Shown here one piece after another: positions 50,791-59,286 of a DNA stretch of 64,000 nucleotides (positions within the stretch are counted from its first letter, which is position 1; every line of letters starts with the position of its first letter). The DNA lies in NCBI GenBank assembly GCA_963922455.1, contig CAWUIO010000014.1, positions 1 through 64,000 on the forward strand, written 5' to 3'. The notes beneath the pieces were generated by a model, which had not been told where the DNA came from, did not search any database, and saw only the letters and a program-made list of their open reading frames with translations. The translations under genes were made by a program, and so were the position numbers. The stretch comes from CAWUIO01 sp963922455. Lineage in GTDB: Bacteria; Bacteroidota; Bacteroidia; Cytophagales; Microscillaceae.

Positions 50791-51603
50791 ATGATTGACA
50801 GTCCTAAAGATCGCTTTGAAAAGTTTGACAATGGGTACTACAATTATACCCAAGATATGGTCATGGCCCAGGAATACGAAAAGTATACCGAGGAAGATCA
50901 GCAGGTATGGAAGATTCTTTATGAACGTCAGATCAAAAACCTTCCCGGAAAAGCCACCCAAGACTATTTAGAAGGTATCCAAACGGTAAAGTTTGAAGCC
51001 GACCGCATCCCTAACTTCGACGAAGTAAATGCTATCTTAAAAGACATTACCGGTTGGAAAGTGCACGTGGTTCCCGGCTTGATCCCGAATAAAGAATTTT
51101 TTGAATTGATGCGGGATGGTAACTTTTGTGCTACCACTTGGCTACGCAAGATGGAAGAATTGGATTATCTAGAAGAGCCGGATATGTTTCACGATGTGTT
51201 TGGGCATGTTCCTTTATTGACCAAGCAAGCACTTTGTGATTTTCTATCCGACCTAAGCAAAATTGCTTTAAAACACCTCGGCAACGAAACGGCAATTGAG
51301 GCAGTGGCCCGATTGTATTGGTATACAGTAGAGTTTGGCCTTATCCAAGAAAAAGAAGGACTCCGAATCTACGGAGCCGGCGTACTTTCATCCAGTGGAG
51401 AAACCGAATATTCCCTTTATAGCGATAAACCCGTCCGTATCCCTTATGATGTCGCTAAAATTATCCAGACGCCCTACATCAAAGATCGTTATCAGGAAAC
51501 GTATTTTGTGATTGATTCCTTTGAGCAATTATATGAGTCCATCCCCAAAATTGAGCACCTTATTGATGAGTTGGTAAGTAAAGAAGCCGTACTCCAAGGC
51601 TAA
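50791..51603 (+). CDS. phhA: Phenylalanine 4-monooxygenase (aromatic amino acid hydroxylase)
   Basis: A 270-residue monomeric aromatic amino acid hydroxylase that converts phenylalanine to tyrosine with O2 and a pterin. The iron triad is complete: HDVFGHVP gives His134 and His139, and Glu181 lies in RLYWYTVEFGL. Other landmarks are NFDEVNAILKDITGWKVHVVPGLIP and YGAGVLSSSGETEYSL. There is no N-terminal regulatory ACT domain, as is usual for bacterial forms. It stands alone with its own terminator and a long upstream region with repeated motifs, so it is probably regulated. Tryptophan hydroxylase activity cannot be excluded by sequence alone. Confidence 0.96.
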   Translation: MIDSPKDRFEKFDNGYYNYTQDMVMAQEYEKYTEEDQQVWKILYERQIKNLPGKATQDYLEGIQTVKFEADRIPNFDEVNAILKDITGWKVHVVPGLIPNKEFFELMRDGNFCATTWLRKMEELDYLEEPDMFHDVFGHVPLLTKQALCDFLSDLSKIALKHLGNETAIEAVARLYWYTVEFGLIQEKEGLRIYGAGVLSSSGETEYSLYSDKPVRIPYDVAKIIQTPYIKDRYQETYFVIDSFEQLYESIPKIEHLIDELVSKEAVLQG

Positions 51604-51623
51604 ATGGTATAGCAATATCCCAT

Positions 51624-51655
51624 AGCTCCGAGACGCTGTCCCGGAGCTTTTTTTA
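51624..51655 (+). terminator. Intrinsic terminator after the hydroxylase gene
   Basis: Stem AGCTCCG / CGGAGCT with an 11-nt loop followed by seven T and then A/T-rich sequence, 20 bp past the stop codon. Confidence 0.9.
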
Positions 51656-51716
51656 TTTTAGCTATGGGCTCTTGCTTCCAGGATAAAATTCCTATACTTG
51701 CAAAAAAATTGGAGAT

Positions 51717-52373
51717 ATGCGCATTCATCGGGAAGGCTACGGCATTATCTTGGGCATAAGCCTGATTCTGGCCCTAATCCTGACATTAGTCTATCTTTTT
51801 GCCCCAATCCCTTGGCTGTTGGTACTCTTGGAAATAGCCGCCTTGGGGTTTTGGCTATTTGTCGTGCAGTTTTTCCGTAATCCCCGCCGCCGTATTCAAT
51901 TAGACGAAGGAAAAATCTACGCCCCGGCCGACGGAAAGGTAGTGGTCATCGAGGAAACGCATGAGCCTGAGTACTTTAAAGACCGACGCATCCAAATCTC
52001 CATCTTTATGTCGCCCCTCAATGTACACGCCAACCGAAACCCGGTGAGCGGCGAAATCATCTACCAACAATACCATCCCGGAAAATACCTGGTAGCCTGG
52101 CACCCTAAGTCCAGTACCGAAAACGAAAGAAATACCTTGGTCTATCAAGCTCCTCAGGGAAATGAGTTATTAGTCAGACAAATAGCCGGAGCCGTGGCCC
52201 GTCGTATTATTAGCTATGTCCAAACAGGCCAACCCGTTGAACAGGGTCAAGAATTTGGTTTTATTAAGTTTGGCTCTCGTTTGGATATTTTACTTCCCCG
52301 AGATGCCCAGGTGAAAGTCAATATTGGAGATTCCACCCGGGCCGGGCTCACCCTCCTGGCCGAGTGGAATTAA
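51717..52373 (+). CDS. psd: Phosphatidylserine decarboxylase-related protein
   Basis: A 218-residue Psd of the short, membrane-anchored type. Two hydrophobic segments (about 7-30 and 33-52) are followed by the core KIYAPADGKVVVIEETHEPEYF, RIQISIFMSPLNVHANRNPVSG and FGFIKFGSRLDILLP. The G186-S187 pair is the processing site, Ser187 becoming the pyruvoyl group. It makes phosphatidylethanolamine from phosphatidylserine. It is transcribed alone between the hydroxylase and the convergent metG. The gene for CdsA, which supplies the CDP-diacylglycerol precursor, is 8 kb away. Confidence 0.94.
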   Translation: MRIHREGYGIILGISLILALILTLVYLFAPIPWLLVLLEIAALGFWLFVVQFFRNPRRRIQLDEGKIYAPADGKVVVIEETHEPEYFKDRRIQISIFMSPLNVHANRNPVSGEIIYQQYHPGKYLVAWHPKSSTENERNTLVYQAPQGNELLVRQIAGAVARRIISYVQTGQPVEQGQEFGFIKFGSRLDILLPRDAQVKVNIGDSTRAGLTLLAEWN

Positions 52374-52382
52374 ACCGGTTTT

Positions 52383-54476
52383 TTAGCTTACCGTACTTCC
52401 GCTATTTACCACCTCATTGGGCTTCAAGAGCCGGAGATTGCCTTCCGAATCTTCGGCAGAGAGGATCATTCCTTGCGAGACCAGCCCCATCATTTTTCGG
52501 GGAGCGAGGTTGGCCAATAAAACCACTTGCTTTCCGATTAGTTCTTCGGGCTTGTAATGTTTGGCAATGCCACTCAATACGGTACGTTGATCAATGCCCG
52601 TATCTAAGGTAAACTTTAAGAGTTTATTACTTTTTTTGACTTTCTCACAAGCCATTACCGTGGCTACCCGGATGTCCATCTTCATAAAGTCATCAAAAGC
52701 AATCTCTTCTTTGAAGGGAGGCACCTCCACTGCTTCGGCGGGCTCTGCAGCCGAGGCTTCTTCCTCTGCCCCGGGAGGAGGACCCTGTAATTTTTGCATT
52801 TGGGCTTCAATCTGCTTATCGTCTATTTTTTCAAAGAGCAGCTCGGCTTTTTCCAAATCGGCTCCGGCTTTTAAAATACCTAGGCTTCCGGCTTGCTCCC
52901 AGGAGGTATCGCTTAGGTGCAGCATGGCTCGTAATTTGGCCGCCGCTTCGGGTAGGAAAGCCTCCGCCAAAATGCCCAAGTTGGCACAGAGCTGCAAACT
53001 GATATTTAATATGGTTTGTATTCGGCCTTCGTTTTCTTCTTTCTTTTTGTATAGCTGCCAAGGCTCCGTCTTTTGCATATATTGGTTACCGAGTCGCGCC
53101 ACATCCATCAATAAGGCCAAGGCCTCCCGAAAGCGGAATTGCTCTATGGCCTGGGCAATCAGATCGGGCAAAGCCGCCAGATTTTTTTCTAAATGCAGAT
53201 CGGTCTCGTCTAGTTTATTTTGAGGGGGCACTTTTCCTTCAAAATAGCGATGGGTGAGCGAAATAGCCCGGTTGACGAAGTTACCAAAGGTAGCTACCAA
53301 CTCACTATTATTTTTATTCTGAAAATCTTTCCAGGTAAAGTCGCTATCCTTTGTATCCGGGGCATTGCTGGTTAGGACATATCGCAAGACATCACATTTA
53401 CCCGGAAATTCTTCTAGGTATTCGTGTAGCCATACGGCCCAATTCTTGGATGTAGACAACTTTTTACCCTCCAGGTTCATAAACTCATTGCTGGGCACAT
53501 TGTCGGGCAAAACATAGCCTCCGTGAGCTTTCAAAATCACCGGAAAGATAATGCAGTGAAATACAATATTATCTTTGCCAATAAAGTGAATTAAACGAGA
53601 ATCTTCAGATTGCCAGTATTCTTTCCAGCCTTCGGGATTTTGTTTATCCTGAAAATATTCTTTGGTAGCTGAGATATAGCCAATTGGGGCATCAAACCAA
53701 ACGTATAATACTTTGCCTTCTCCTCCCTCGGTGGGTACGGGTATCCCCCAGTCTAAGTCCCGGGTCATCGCCCGGGGCTGTAAGCCTTGATCGATCCATG
53801 ATTTACATTGCCCATACACATTCGGTTTCCAATCCTCTTTGTGACCTTCCAGAATCCACTTGCGGAGCCAGTCTTCATACTGATCAAGGGGGAGAAACCA
53901 GTGCTTGGTTTCTTTTTTGGTGAGGGCAGAATTGCTCAGAGAGGAGTAAGGGTTGATCAAATCGTCGGGGCTAAGGCTCTTCCCGCAGTTTTCGCATTGG
54001 TCCCCGTAGGCTTCGGGGAAATGGCAATTGGGGCACTCCCCTTTAATCAAGCGGTCGGCCAGAAATTGTTGAGCCTGGGGGTCGTAGTATTGCTCCGAAG
54101 TCTTCACCGTAAATTTCCCCTCCGCTTCCATATGCTTAAACATTTCAGAAGCTGTCTCGTGGTGCACAGGGCTTGAGGTTCGGGAATACACATCAAAGGA
54201 GATTCCGAATTTTTGAAAGCTTTCTTTAAATACGTTGTGGTATTTGTCTACCACTTCTTGTACGCTAATCCCTTCGGCTGCGGCCCTAAGGGTAACCGGC
54301 ACCCCATGTTCATCGGAGCCTCCAATAAACAAGACATCTTTCCCTCTTTGTCGGAGGTAACGCACGTAGGTGTCGGCCGGTACGTATACCCCGGCCATAT
54401 GACCGATATGAAGCGGCCCATTGGCATAAGGCAAGGCCGCTGTAATGGTATAGCGATTGAATTTTTTATTTTCCAT
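52383..54476 (-). CDS. metG: Methionyl-tRNA synthetase
   Basis: A 697-residue class Ia synthetase with the C-terminal tRNA-binding domain. The HIGH motif is in YANGPLHIGHMAGVYVPADT and the KMSKS equivalent is KLSTSKNW. The zinc knuckle is CPNCHFPEAYGDQCENCGK. The C-terminal OB-fold (EMAP-II-like) starts at IAFDDFMKMDIRVATVMACEKVKKSNKLLKF after a Pro/Glu/Ala-rich linker. It charges initiator and elongator tRNA-Met. It is convergent with psd, with 9 bp between stop codons. Confidence 0.98.
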   Translation of the reverse strand: MENKKFNRYTITAALPYANGPLHIGHMAGVYVPADTYVRYLRQRGKDVLFIGGSDEHGVPVTLRAAAEGISVQEVVDKYHNVFKESFQKFGISFDVYSRTSSPVHHETASEMFKHMEAEGKFTVKTSEQYYDPQAQQFLADRLIKGECPNCHFPEAYGDQCENCGKSLSPDDLINPYSSLSNSALTKKETKHWFLPLDQYEDWLRKWILEGHKEDWKPNVYGQCKSWIDQGLQPRAMTRDLDWGIPVPTEGGEGKVLYVWFDAPIGYISATKEYFQDKQNPEGWKEYWQSEDSRLIHFIGKDNIVFHCIIFPVILKAHGGYVLPDNVPSNEFMNLEGKKLSTSKNWAVWLHEYLEEFPGKCDVLRYVLTSNAPDTKDSDFTWKDFQNKNNSELVATFGNFVNRAISLTHRYFEGKVPPQNKLDETDLHLEKNLAALPDLIAQAIEQFRFREALALLMDVARLGNQYMQKTEPWQLYKKKEENEGRIQTILNISLQLCANLGILAEAFLPEAAAKLRAMLHLSDTSWEQAGSLGILKAGADLEKAELLFEKIDDKQIEAQMQKLQGPPPGAEEEASAAEPAEAVEVPPFKEEIAFDDFMKMDIRVATVMACEKVKKSNKLLKFTLDTGIDQRTVLSGIAKHYKPEELIGKQVVLLANLAPRKMMGLVSQGMILSAEDSEGNLRLLKPNEVVNSGSTVS

Positions 54477-54558
54477 TCTTGGAATTCAAAATAATAGGAT
54501 ATAAAAAATAATTCTTGAGCATTACTACCCAAGAATCATAAAGCGTAGTAAGGATGAT

Positions 54559-55353
54559 TTAAGCAAACTCCATAATCATGGCCGCCGTCTGCGGGATGGC
54601 TTCCAAATTTAGCGTATGCCCTACCTCCGGAATTACGTGGTACTCAGCTTGGGGGATAGATTCGGCAATGGCCTGGTTCATCTCGGGCGTACAGAGAAGA
54701 TCTTCGGCTCCGGCGATTACCCGTACCGGGCTTTGTACTTGAGCCAATTCGGCACGATAATCTCCACTTTGGGCGGTGGCTTCCATCAGCATAAAGAGGC
54801 TTTCCTTGGTGGGAGGGTTATCGGCCCGGTGGCCTTTGAGGGTATCAACCGGGATAAGGGGATTGGCGAAGTAATTAGCACTGAGTACCCAAGGCATCAG
54901 GGCATCTACCATTAAGGGATAGCCGCCCACTTCTAAGGCCCGGACCCAGGAAAAGCCAATGGCTTCAAAGAAAGGAGTGCTGTGCGCAAAACTGGCCATA
55001 ATGACTCCTTTGCCTACTACCTCCGGATGGTTGACCAAAAGGCGCATCAAAACGGCTCCTCCGTAGGAAATACCGGCCACCGTGGGTTTTTCTAGGCCAA
55101 TCCCTTGAATAAATTGGGCAATATCGGCTGCGTGGCCCTCAAAGCTCCGGTACTCAGGCGCGTGGTCGGAAGCGCCTTGAAAAATAAGATCTACCAAGAC
55201 CAAACGGTGCTGGGCGCTTATGGCTGGGATATATCCCATCCAAGATTGGCAGGATTGGGTAAGGCCATTTAACAATAGGATGGTTTTTTCGGCCGTTTCC
55301 GGGCCGTGAACTTCGTAGTTTAGCGATAAGCCGTCAGATAGGGTAAATTTCAA
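54559..55353 (-). CDS. Alpha/beta hydrolase
   Basis: A 264-residue soluble alpha/beta hydrolase. The nucleophile elbow is GISYGGAVL with Ser96, the oxyanion loop is around LLLNGLTQSCQSW, and the acid and base are likely in VIAGAEDLLCTPE and PEVGHTLNLEA. There is no signal peptide. The substrate is unknown; 3-oxoadipate enol-lactonase-like or esterase-like roles are common in this group. It precedes metG on the same strand, with 82 bp between them. Confidence 0.9.
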   Translation of the reverse strand: MKFTLSDGLSLNYEVHGPETAEKTILLLNGLTQSCQSWMGYIPAISAQHRLVLVDLIFQGASDHAPEYRSFEGHAADIAQFIQGIGLEKPTVAGISYGGAVLMRLLVNHPEVVGKGVIMASFAHSTPFFEAIGFSWVRALEVGGYPLMVDALMPWVLSANYFANPLIPVDTLKGHRADNPPTKESLFMLMEATAQSGDYRAELAQVQSPVRVIAGAEDLLCTPEMNQAIAESIPQAEYHVIPEVGHTLNLEAIPQTAAMIMEFA

Positions 55354-55605
55354 AATTTTGGAGTTTTGGTTGGACCTAAAACTGCAAATTAAGGGATTCG
55401 CTCGTAATTTAAAAACTTTGCTATACTTGGGATTTTAGGGCCGGGAACCCAGAGCCAAAAACCAGGATGATTTAGGCCCAAGAAACAAGCGCTAAGCCCT
55501 GAGCAAGGTAGCGTAGGCTTGGACCCACTTTATCCTAAGGGATGTATTATTTTAGGCACTCACAAAAAATATCTTTTCTCTCATCTCTGCTCTCTCTTTT
55601 CCAAT
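55354..55605. other. Intergenic region with CT tract
   Basis: No gene. A CT-rich stretch (about 55572-55600: TTTTCTCTC, ATCTCTGCTCTCTC) leads into repeat copy 14, as seen before copies 7 and 11. Confidence 0.5.
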
Positions 55606-55735
55606 GGCTGAGGGATAGAGCGGCCTGTTTGAGCTCGTGTAGGCCTAGCGGGGAAAGGCAGCGAGTAGCGAAAGCCCGACCCCGCCTGCTACCCTGTTTC
55701 ATTGGGGCCCTTATATTTAGGGCGGGGGCAGCCCC
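55606..55735 (+). repeat. Dispersed structured repeat, copy 14
   Basis: Class B copy of the GGCTGAGGG type with a CAGCCCC end. The outer stem has changed to GACCCCGCC / GGCGGGGG with pairing kept. GGGGAAAGGCAGCGAG arm and GTAG core present. Confidence 0.93.
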
Positions 55736-55835
55736 AAAACGTTTTCTTCCCTTACTAAAAGTCACTTAGAGAATAATTTAGCGTATTCGAAGGGAAATGG
55801 TGAATACGAATATCTAAAAGCACCCTAAAAAATCT

Positions 55836-55843
55836 TATATTTG
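55836..55843 (+). promoter_or_regulatory. -7 promoter element of the pullulanase-like gene
   Basis: TATATTTG fits TAnnTTTG and lies 22 bp before the start codon. A -33 box is not evident. Confidence 0.4.
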
Positions 55844-55864
55844 TTAGACTATTGAAGCAATTGT

Positions 55865-58567
55865 ATGAACCAGGGACTTTCCGGAATTCCATTTTCATTT
55901 CTACTAACTTTATTAACGTTTACGGGTGTGATAGCACAAACATTTCAAAACGAAGCTCTTGAGCAAGGCTACTGGCAAGAAGGGGACACCGCTTATTTTG
56001 TATTTTCTGAAAAACATTATCAGATCGGTACTCCAGAACAGGTGGTCGTGACCGGTAGTTTTCGGAATTGGGATGGGGATATGAGTGATATCCAGTGGCA
56101 GTTAAAACCCGTAAGTAAGCAAACCTGGGCCCTCCCGCTTGCTAACCCAAATCTCTTAAAAATACCCGCCCGCGCCGAATTTAAATTCCGTATTAATGAT
56201 GGACAGTGGTTGGAACCTCCCCAATTGGCCCCTAATCAAAACGGGGGCAACTTGGTTTTTATGCACGATGTGGTCCCCCCTAGCCTGAAAGCCGAGCTAC
56301 GCCGCCCCCGCACCATATGGGCCGAAATTGATGGACAGGAACGCTCGCTAAATCCTAAAGATTATAAATTGACCGATGGGCAAGGCCAAGAAATTGCGAT
56401 TGCCTCCATTTTACCCAATACCCGTACCCAGACCCTGATCACCCCCGCCGACTCCTTGGACCTACGTCGCGTGTATTTTCTTGAAATCCGAGAAACGGGC
56501 CTCAAAACCCACTGCTCTTACGATGGCTGGTTTCGGGATGTGTATTCTAATAAAACCCTAGGGGCAGAAATTGACCCCAAGGGCCGTACCACTTCCTTCC
56601 GGGTCTTTGCTCCCCGAGCTACCGGGATGAAACTCTACTTATATCGCAGTGCCGGCGACCAAGAAGCTTACAAGGTAGTCCAGATGCAAAGAGATAAAGA
56701 CGGCGTCTGGGAAGCTATTTTCCAAGAAAACTTGAAAGGCGTCTACTATGACTTTACCGTGCATGGCCCCAAAGACCCCGGAAATTTCTTCTATGAGACC
56801 CACCCCGTACACATTAGTGACCCTTACGCCCGGGTGAGCCTAGATAGCTGGGGCAAGTGTCGGGTATGGGAAAAGACCAAGCCCGCTCCTCCCCTCGAAG
56901 GTGGACGCCCCCCAATGGAAAGTGTCATCGCTTACGAAGTGCACTTACAAGATTTTACCAATCAACTCCCCGTTTCGGATGATTTAAAAGGCACTATCCC
57001 CGCGATGGTTATGCCGGGACTTAAAAACCAACAAGGGAAACCGGTGGGCTTTGACCATTTGCTCGAGCTCGGCATCAATGTGGTACATTTGATGCCCATG
57101 CAGGAGTTTTTGCACTGGCCCGATGAGGACTGGAAAGCCTCTTTTGGCCAAGACCCCTTTATGGTGAAGCACGAAATTAACCAGGAAAATTATCAATGGG
57201 GTTACCGGACTACCCACGCCTTTGCCGTGGAGTCCCGCTTTGCCCAAAAAGGGACAGAACCCGGTGCGCAACGCGATCAGTTTCGGGATTTGGTAGCAGC
57301 CTTTCACGAAAAAGGCATCGCCGTAATTATAGATATTGTCCCCAATCATACCGGCGAAAATATGGACGGGCAAGAAGTACTGTTCAACTTCAATGCCTTG
57401 GATAAGCAGTACTACTACCGTACTAGAAATTTTGAACACATTGGAGCTTTTGGAAATGAGGTAAAAACCGAAAACCGCCCGATGGTACAACGCTGGCTCA
57501 TAGATCAGTGCCGTCATTGGATAGAAGAGTTTGGAATTGATGGCTTCCGCATTGACTTAGCCGGACAAATTGACCAACAAACCTTAATTGCCCTTCGGAA
57601 AGCCTTGGGAGAGGACATCATTATATACGGTGAGCCTTGGATTGGCTCGAATGACCCCGCATATGAAGCCAACTCCGACTGGGATTGGTACAAGGCCGAT
57701 GCCCCCATTACGTTCTTTCAAGATGATGCCCGTAATGCTTTTAAAGGCCCGGTTTCGAACCCAAGCGACAAACGAACCGATCGCGGGTATGCCGGAGGTG
57801 ATCCCACCCAAAAGGAGAAGGCCAAGCTGGGCCTAATCAATGGCTTCCCCGAAGATAAGACCCCACTGAGTGGTATTAACTATTTGGATATTCACGATAA
57901 TTGGGCTTTGGCCGATCGCTTTGCCCGGGTAAACTGGGACGGACGCTATGGGGTAGATGAGGACCGCTTCAAAATTGCCGCCCTCTTGCTCTTTACTTCT
58001 CAGGGGCCCATCGTTTTGCATGGGGGTACCGAAATCATGCGTAGCAAAGGCTTAGCCGAATTGAAAGAAACACTAAAAGAAACCCAAAAGGGAATCAAAG
58101 TTTACCTTCACGGTAAACGGGACACCTATAATATGCGTGCGGCCAATCAGTTTGTTTGGGACAATGTAGGCCTCAGCTCCCAAAGTCCGGAAAGTTATGC
58201 CGACTACGATAATATGTTCCGGTTCTGGCAGGGTTTGATCCATCTGCGCCGTAGTGAAGCAGGGGCTATTTTCCGAAATACAGAAGCGCTTCCCAGCACG
58301 TATTACCAATGGATTGAGACGGAAAACCCTCGGCAGTTGGGGTATATTATCCACGATAAACTCATGGTCTTACTCAATGTAGATGAAAAGCCTAACACGT
58401 TCCCAGCCCTTGCCTTCCCCGAAGGCAATTGGAGGTTGATTGGGAATAACACGGCCGTAAATCACACGCTTGGGGTGAGCGATGGTACCTGGTCGGAGCT
58501 TCCGGGGGGCGATGCTTACGATATTCCCCTAGCTCCGGCAAGCTTCAAAATGTGGATCAAAGAGTAA
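55865..58567 (+). CDS. Secreted GH13 pullulanase-like alpha-glucan hydrolase
   Basis: A 900-residue exported enzyme. The signal peptide ends near GVIAQ. An N-terminal glycan-binding-like domain (about 40-135) is followed by a CBM48-like domain around 225-330. The GH13 barrel follows, with YQWGYRT (pullulanase marker, 443-449), region I DIVPNHT, region II DGFRIDLAG (nucleophile Asp564), region III YGEPW (acid/base Glu590) and region IV YLDIHDNW (His677, Asp678). These residues indicate an active debranching enzyme acting on alpha-1,6 links of pullulan or glycogen. No SusCD-type genes accompany it. It is joined directly to the deaminase gene. Confidence 0.93.
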   Translation: MNQGLSGIPFSFLLTLLTFTGVIAQTFQNEALEQGYWQEGDTAYFVFSEKHYQIGTPEQVVVTGSFRNWDGDMSDIQWQLKPVSKQTWALPLANPNLLKIPARAEFKFRINDGQWLEPPQLAPNQNGGNLVFMHDVVPPSLKAELRRPRTIWAEIDGQERSLNPKDYKLTDGQGQEIAIASILPNTRTQTLITPADSLDLRRVYFLEIRETGLKTHCSYDGWFRDVYSNKTLGAEIDPKGRTTSFRVFAPRATGMKLYLYRSAGDQEAYKVVQMQRDKDGVWEAIFQENLKGVYYDFTVHGPKDPGNFFYETHPVHISDPYARVSLDSWGKCRVWEKTKPAPPLEGGRPPMESVIAYEVHLQDFTNQLPVSDDLKGTIPAMVMPGLKNQQGKPVGFDHLLELGINVVHLMPMQEFLHWPDEDWKASFGQDPFMVKHEINQENYQWGYRTTHAFAVESRFAQKGTEPGAQRDQFRDLVAAFHEKGIAVIIDIVPNHTGENMDGQEVLFNFNALDKQYYYRTRNFEHIGAFGNEVKTENRPMVQRWLIDQCRHWIEEFGIDGFRIDLAGQIDQQTLIALRKALGEDIIIYGEPWIGSNDPAYEANSDWDWYKADAPITFFQDDARNAFKGPVSNPSDKRTDRGYAGGDPTQKEKAKLGLINGFPEDKTPLSGINYLDIHDNWALADRFARVNWDGRYGVDEDRFKIAALLLFTSQGPIVLHGGTEIMRSKGLAELKETLKETQKGIKVYLHGKRDTYNMRAANQFVWDNVGLSSQSPESYADYDNMFRFWQGLIHLRRSEAGAIFRNTEALPSTYYQWIETENPRQLGYIIHDKLMVLLNVDEKPNTFPALAFPEGNWRLIGNNTAVNHTLGVSDGTWSELPGGDAYDIPLAPASFKMWIKE

Positions 58568-59032
58568 ATGTCTGATTCTTCCCACCTTTCTTTTATCCAG
58601 GCATGCATCCGTCTGGGGGAAATTGCCCTTGAGCGAGGAGACCCACCCGTGGGCTCTATCTTGGTCTTGGAGGGTAAAATTATAGGCCAAGGCATCGAAG
58701 CAGGCAAAACAGGAAAAGATATCCGCCGTCATGCGGAGATGGAAGCCCTGCAAGATGCCGTGCAAAAAGGCTATCTTCCTGGCCAAGGCCCATTTACCTT
58801 ATATACAAGCCACGAACCTTGCCTTATGTGCTCTTACATGATACGGCACTATCAGATCTCCAAAATTGTTTTTGGAGTAGCCGTCCCTCATATTGGGGGC
58901 TATTCGTCTGAGCTGAATGTTCTCCAAACCGAAAGTGTTCCCCACTGGGGGCCAGCGCCTCAGGTTTTGGGCGGCGTGGGCGAATCAGCTTGCCGGGCTT
59001 TGAGCCTGGCCTATGAAAAACGAAAAAAATAA
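58568..59032 (+). CDS. Nucleoside/cytosine deaminase-family protein (CMP/dCMP deaminase fold)
   Basis: A 154-residue zinc deaminase. The active site is RRHAEMEALQDAV (His and catalytic Glu) and HEPCLMCSYMI (PCxxC). The length and GDPPVGSILVLEGKIIGQG N-terminus resemble tRNA adenosine or guanine/cytosine deaminases, but the lack of the usual TadA arginine-rich tail leaves the substrate open. It starts immediately after the pullulanase stop codon with no gap, so the two are translationally coupled, although their functions look unrelated. Confidence 0.9.
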   Translation: MSDSSHLSFIQACIRLGEIALERGDPPVGSILVLEGKIIGQGIEAGKTGKDIRRHAEMEALQDAVQKGYLPGQGPFTLYTSHEPCLMCSYMIRHYQISKIVFGVAVPHIGGYSSELNVLQTESVPHWGPAPQVLGGVGESACRALSLAYEKRKK

Positions 59033-59036
59033 TACG

Positions 59037-59279
59037 ATGGAATTGATCATTGCCCAGCAGGATGTTTTTTCCCAAAATTGGGAAAACACCTTGAAAGAAT
59101 TAGTCATGGCTTACCAAGTCCGGGTAGATCCCTCTCAGGTAGAGCCCGAACTTCGAGAAGGTAAGAACATTCACAAGGGGATTGCCGCGATTGACCGATT
59201 TTTACAAGAGCAGTATACCTTTGCCCAAGATTGGCGGGCTTGTACCTGCGACAAGTATTTTTTTGAGGAAGATTCCTGA
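59037..59279 (+). CDS. Small hypothetical protein
   Basis: An 80-residue protein (88 if the ATG at 59013 is used, which would overlap the deaminase gene by 20 bp). The sequence MELIIAQQDVFSQNWENTLKEL is followed by VRVDPSQVEPELREGKNIHKGIAAIDRFLQ and a Cys pair (ACTCDKYFFEEDS) at the C-terminus. No family recognised. It is helical and cytosolic, and probably cotranscribed with the two genes before it. The C-terminal CxC could bind metal, but that is speculative. Confidence 0.7.
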   Translation: MELIIAQQDVFSQNWENTLKELVMAYQVRVDPSQVEPELREGKNIHKGIAAIDRFLQEQYTFAQDWRACTCDKYFFEEDS

Positions 59280-59286
59280 TTGGAGA

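Noticed and set aside
52594..53223. 209-codon plus-strand frame inside metG
   Set aside because: Antisense to the well-conserved methionyl-tRNA synthetase; the Ser/Ala-rich translation matches no family and has no independent support.
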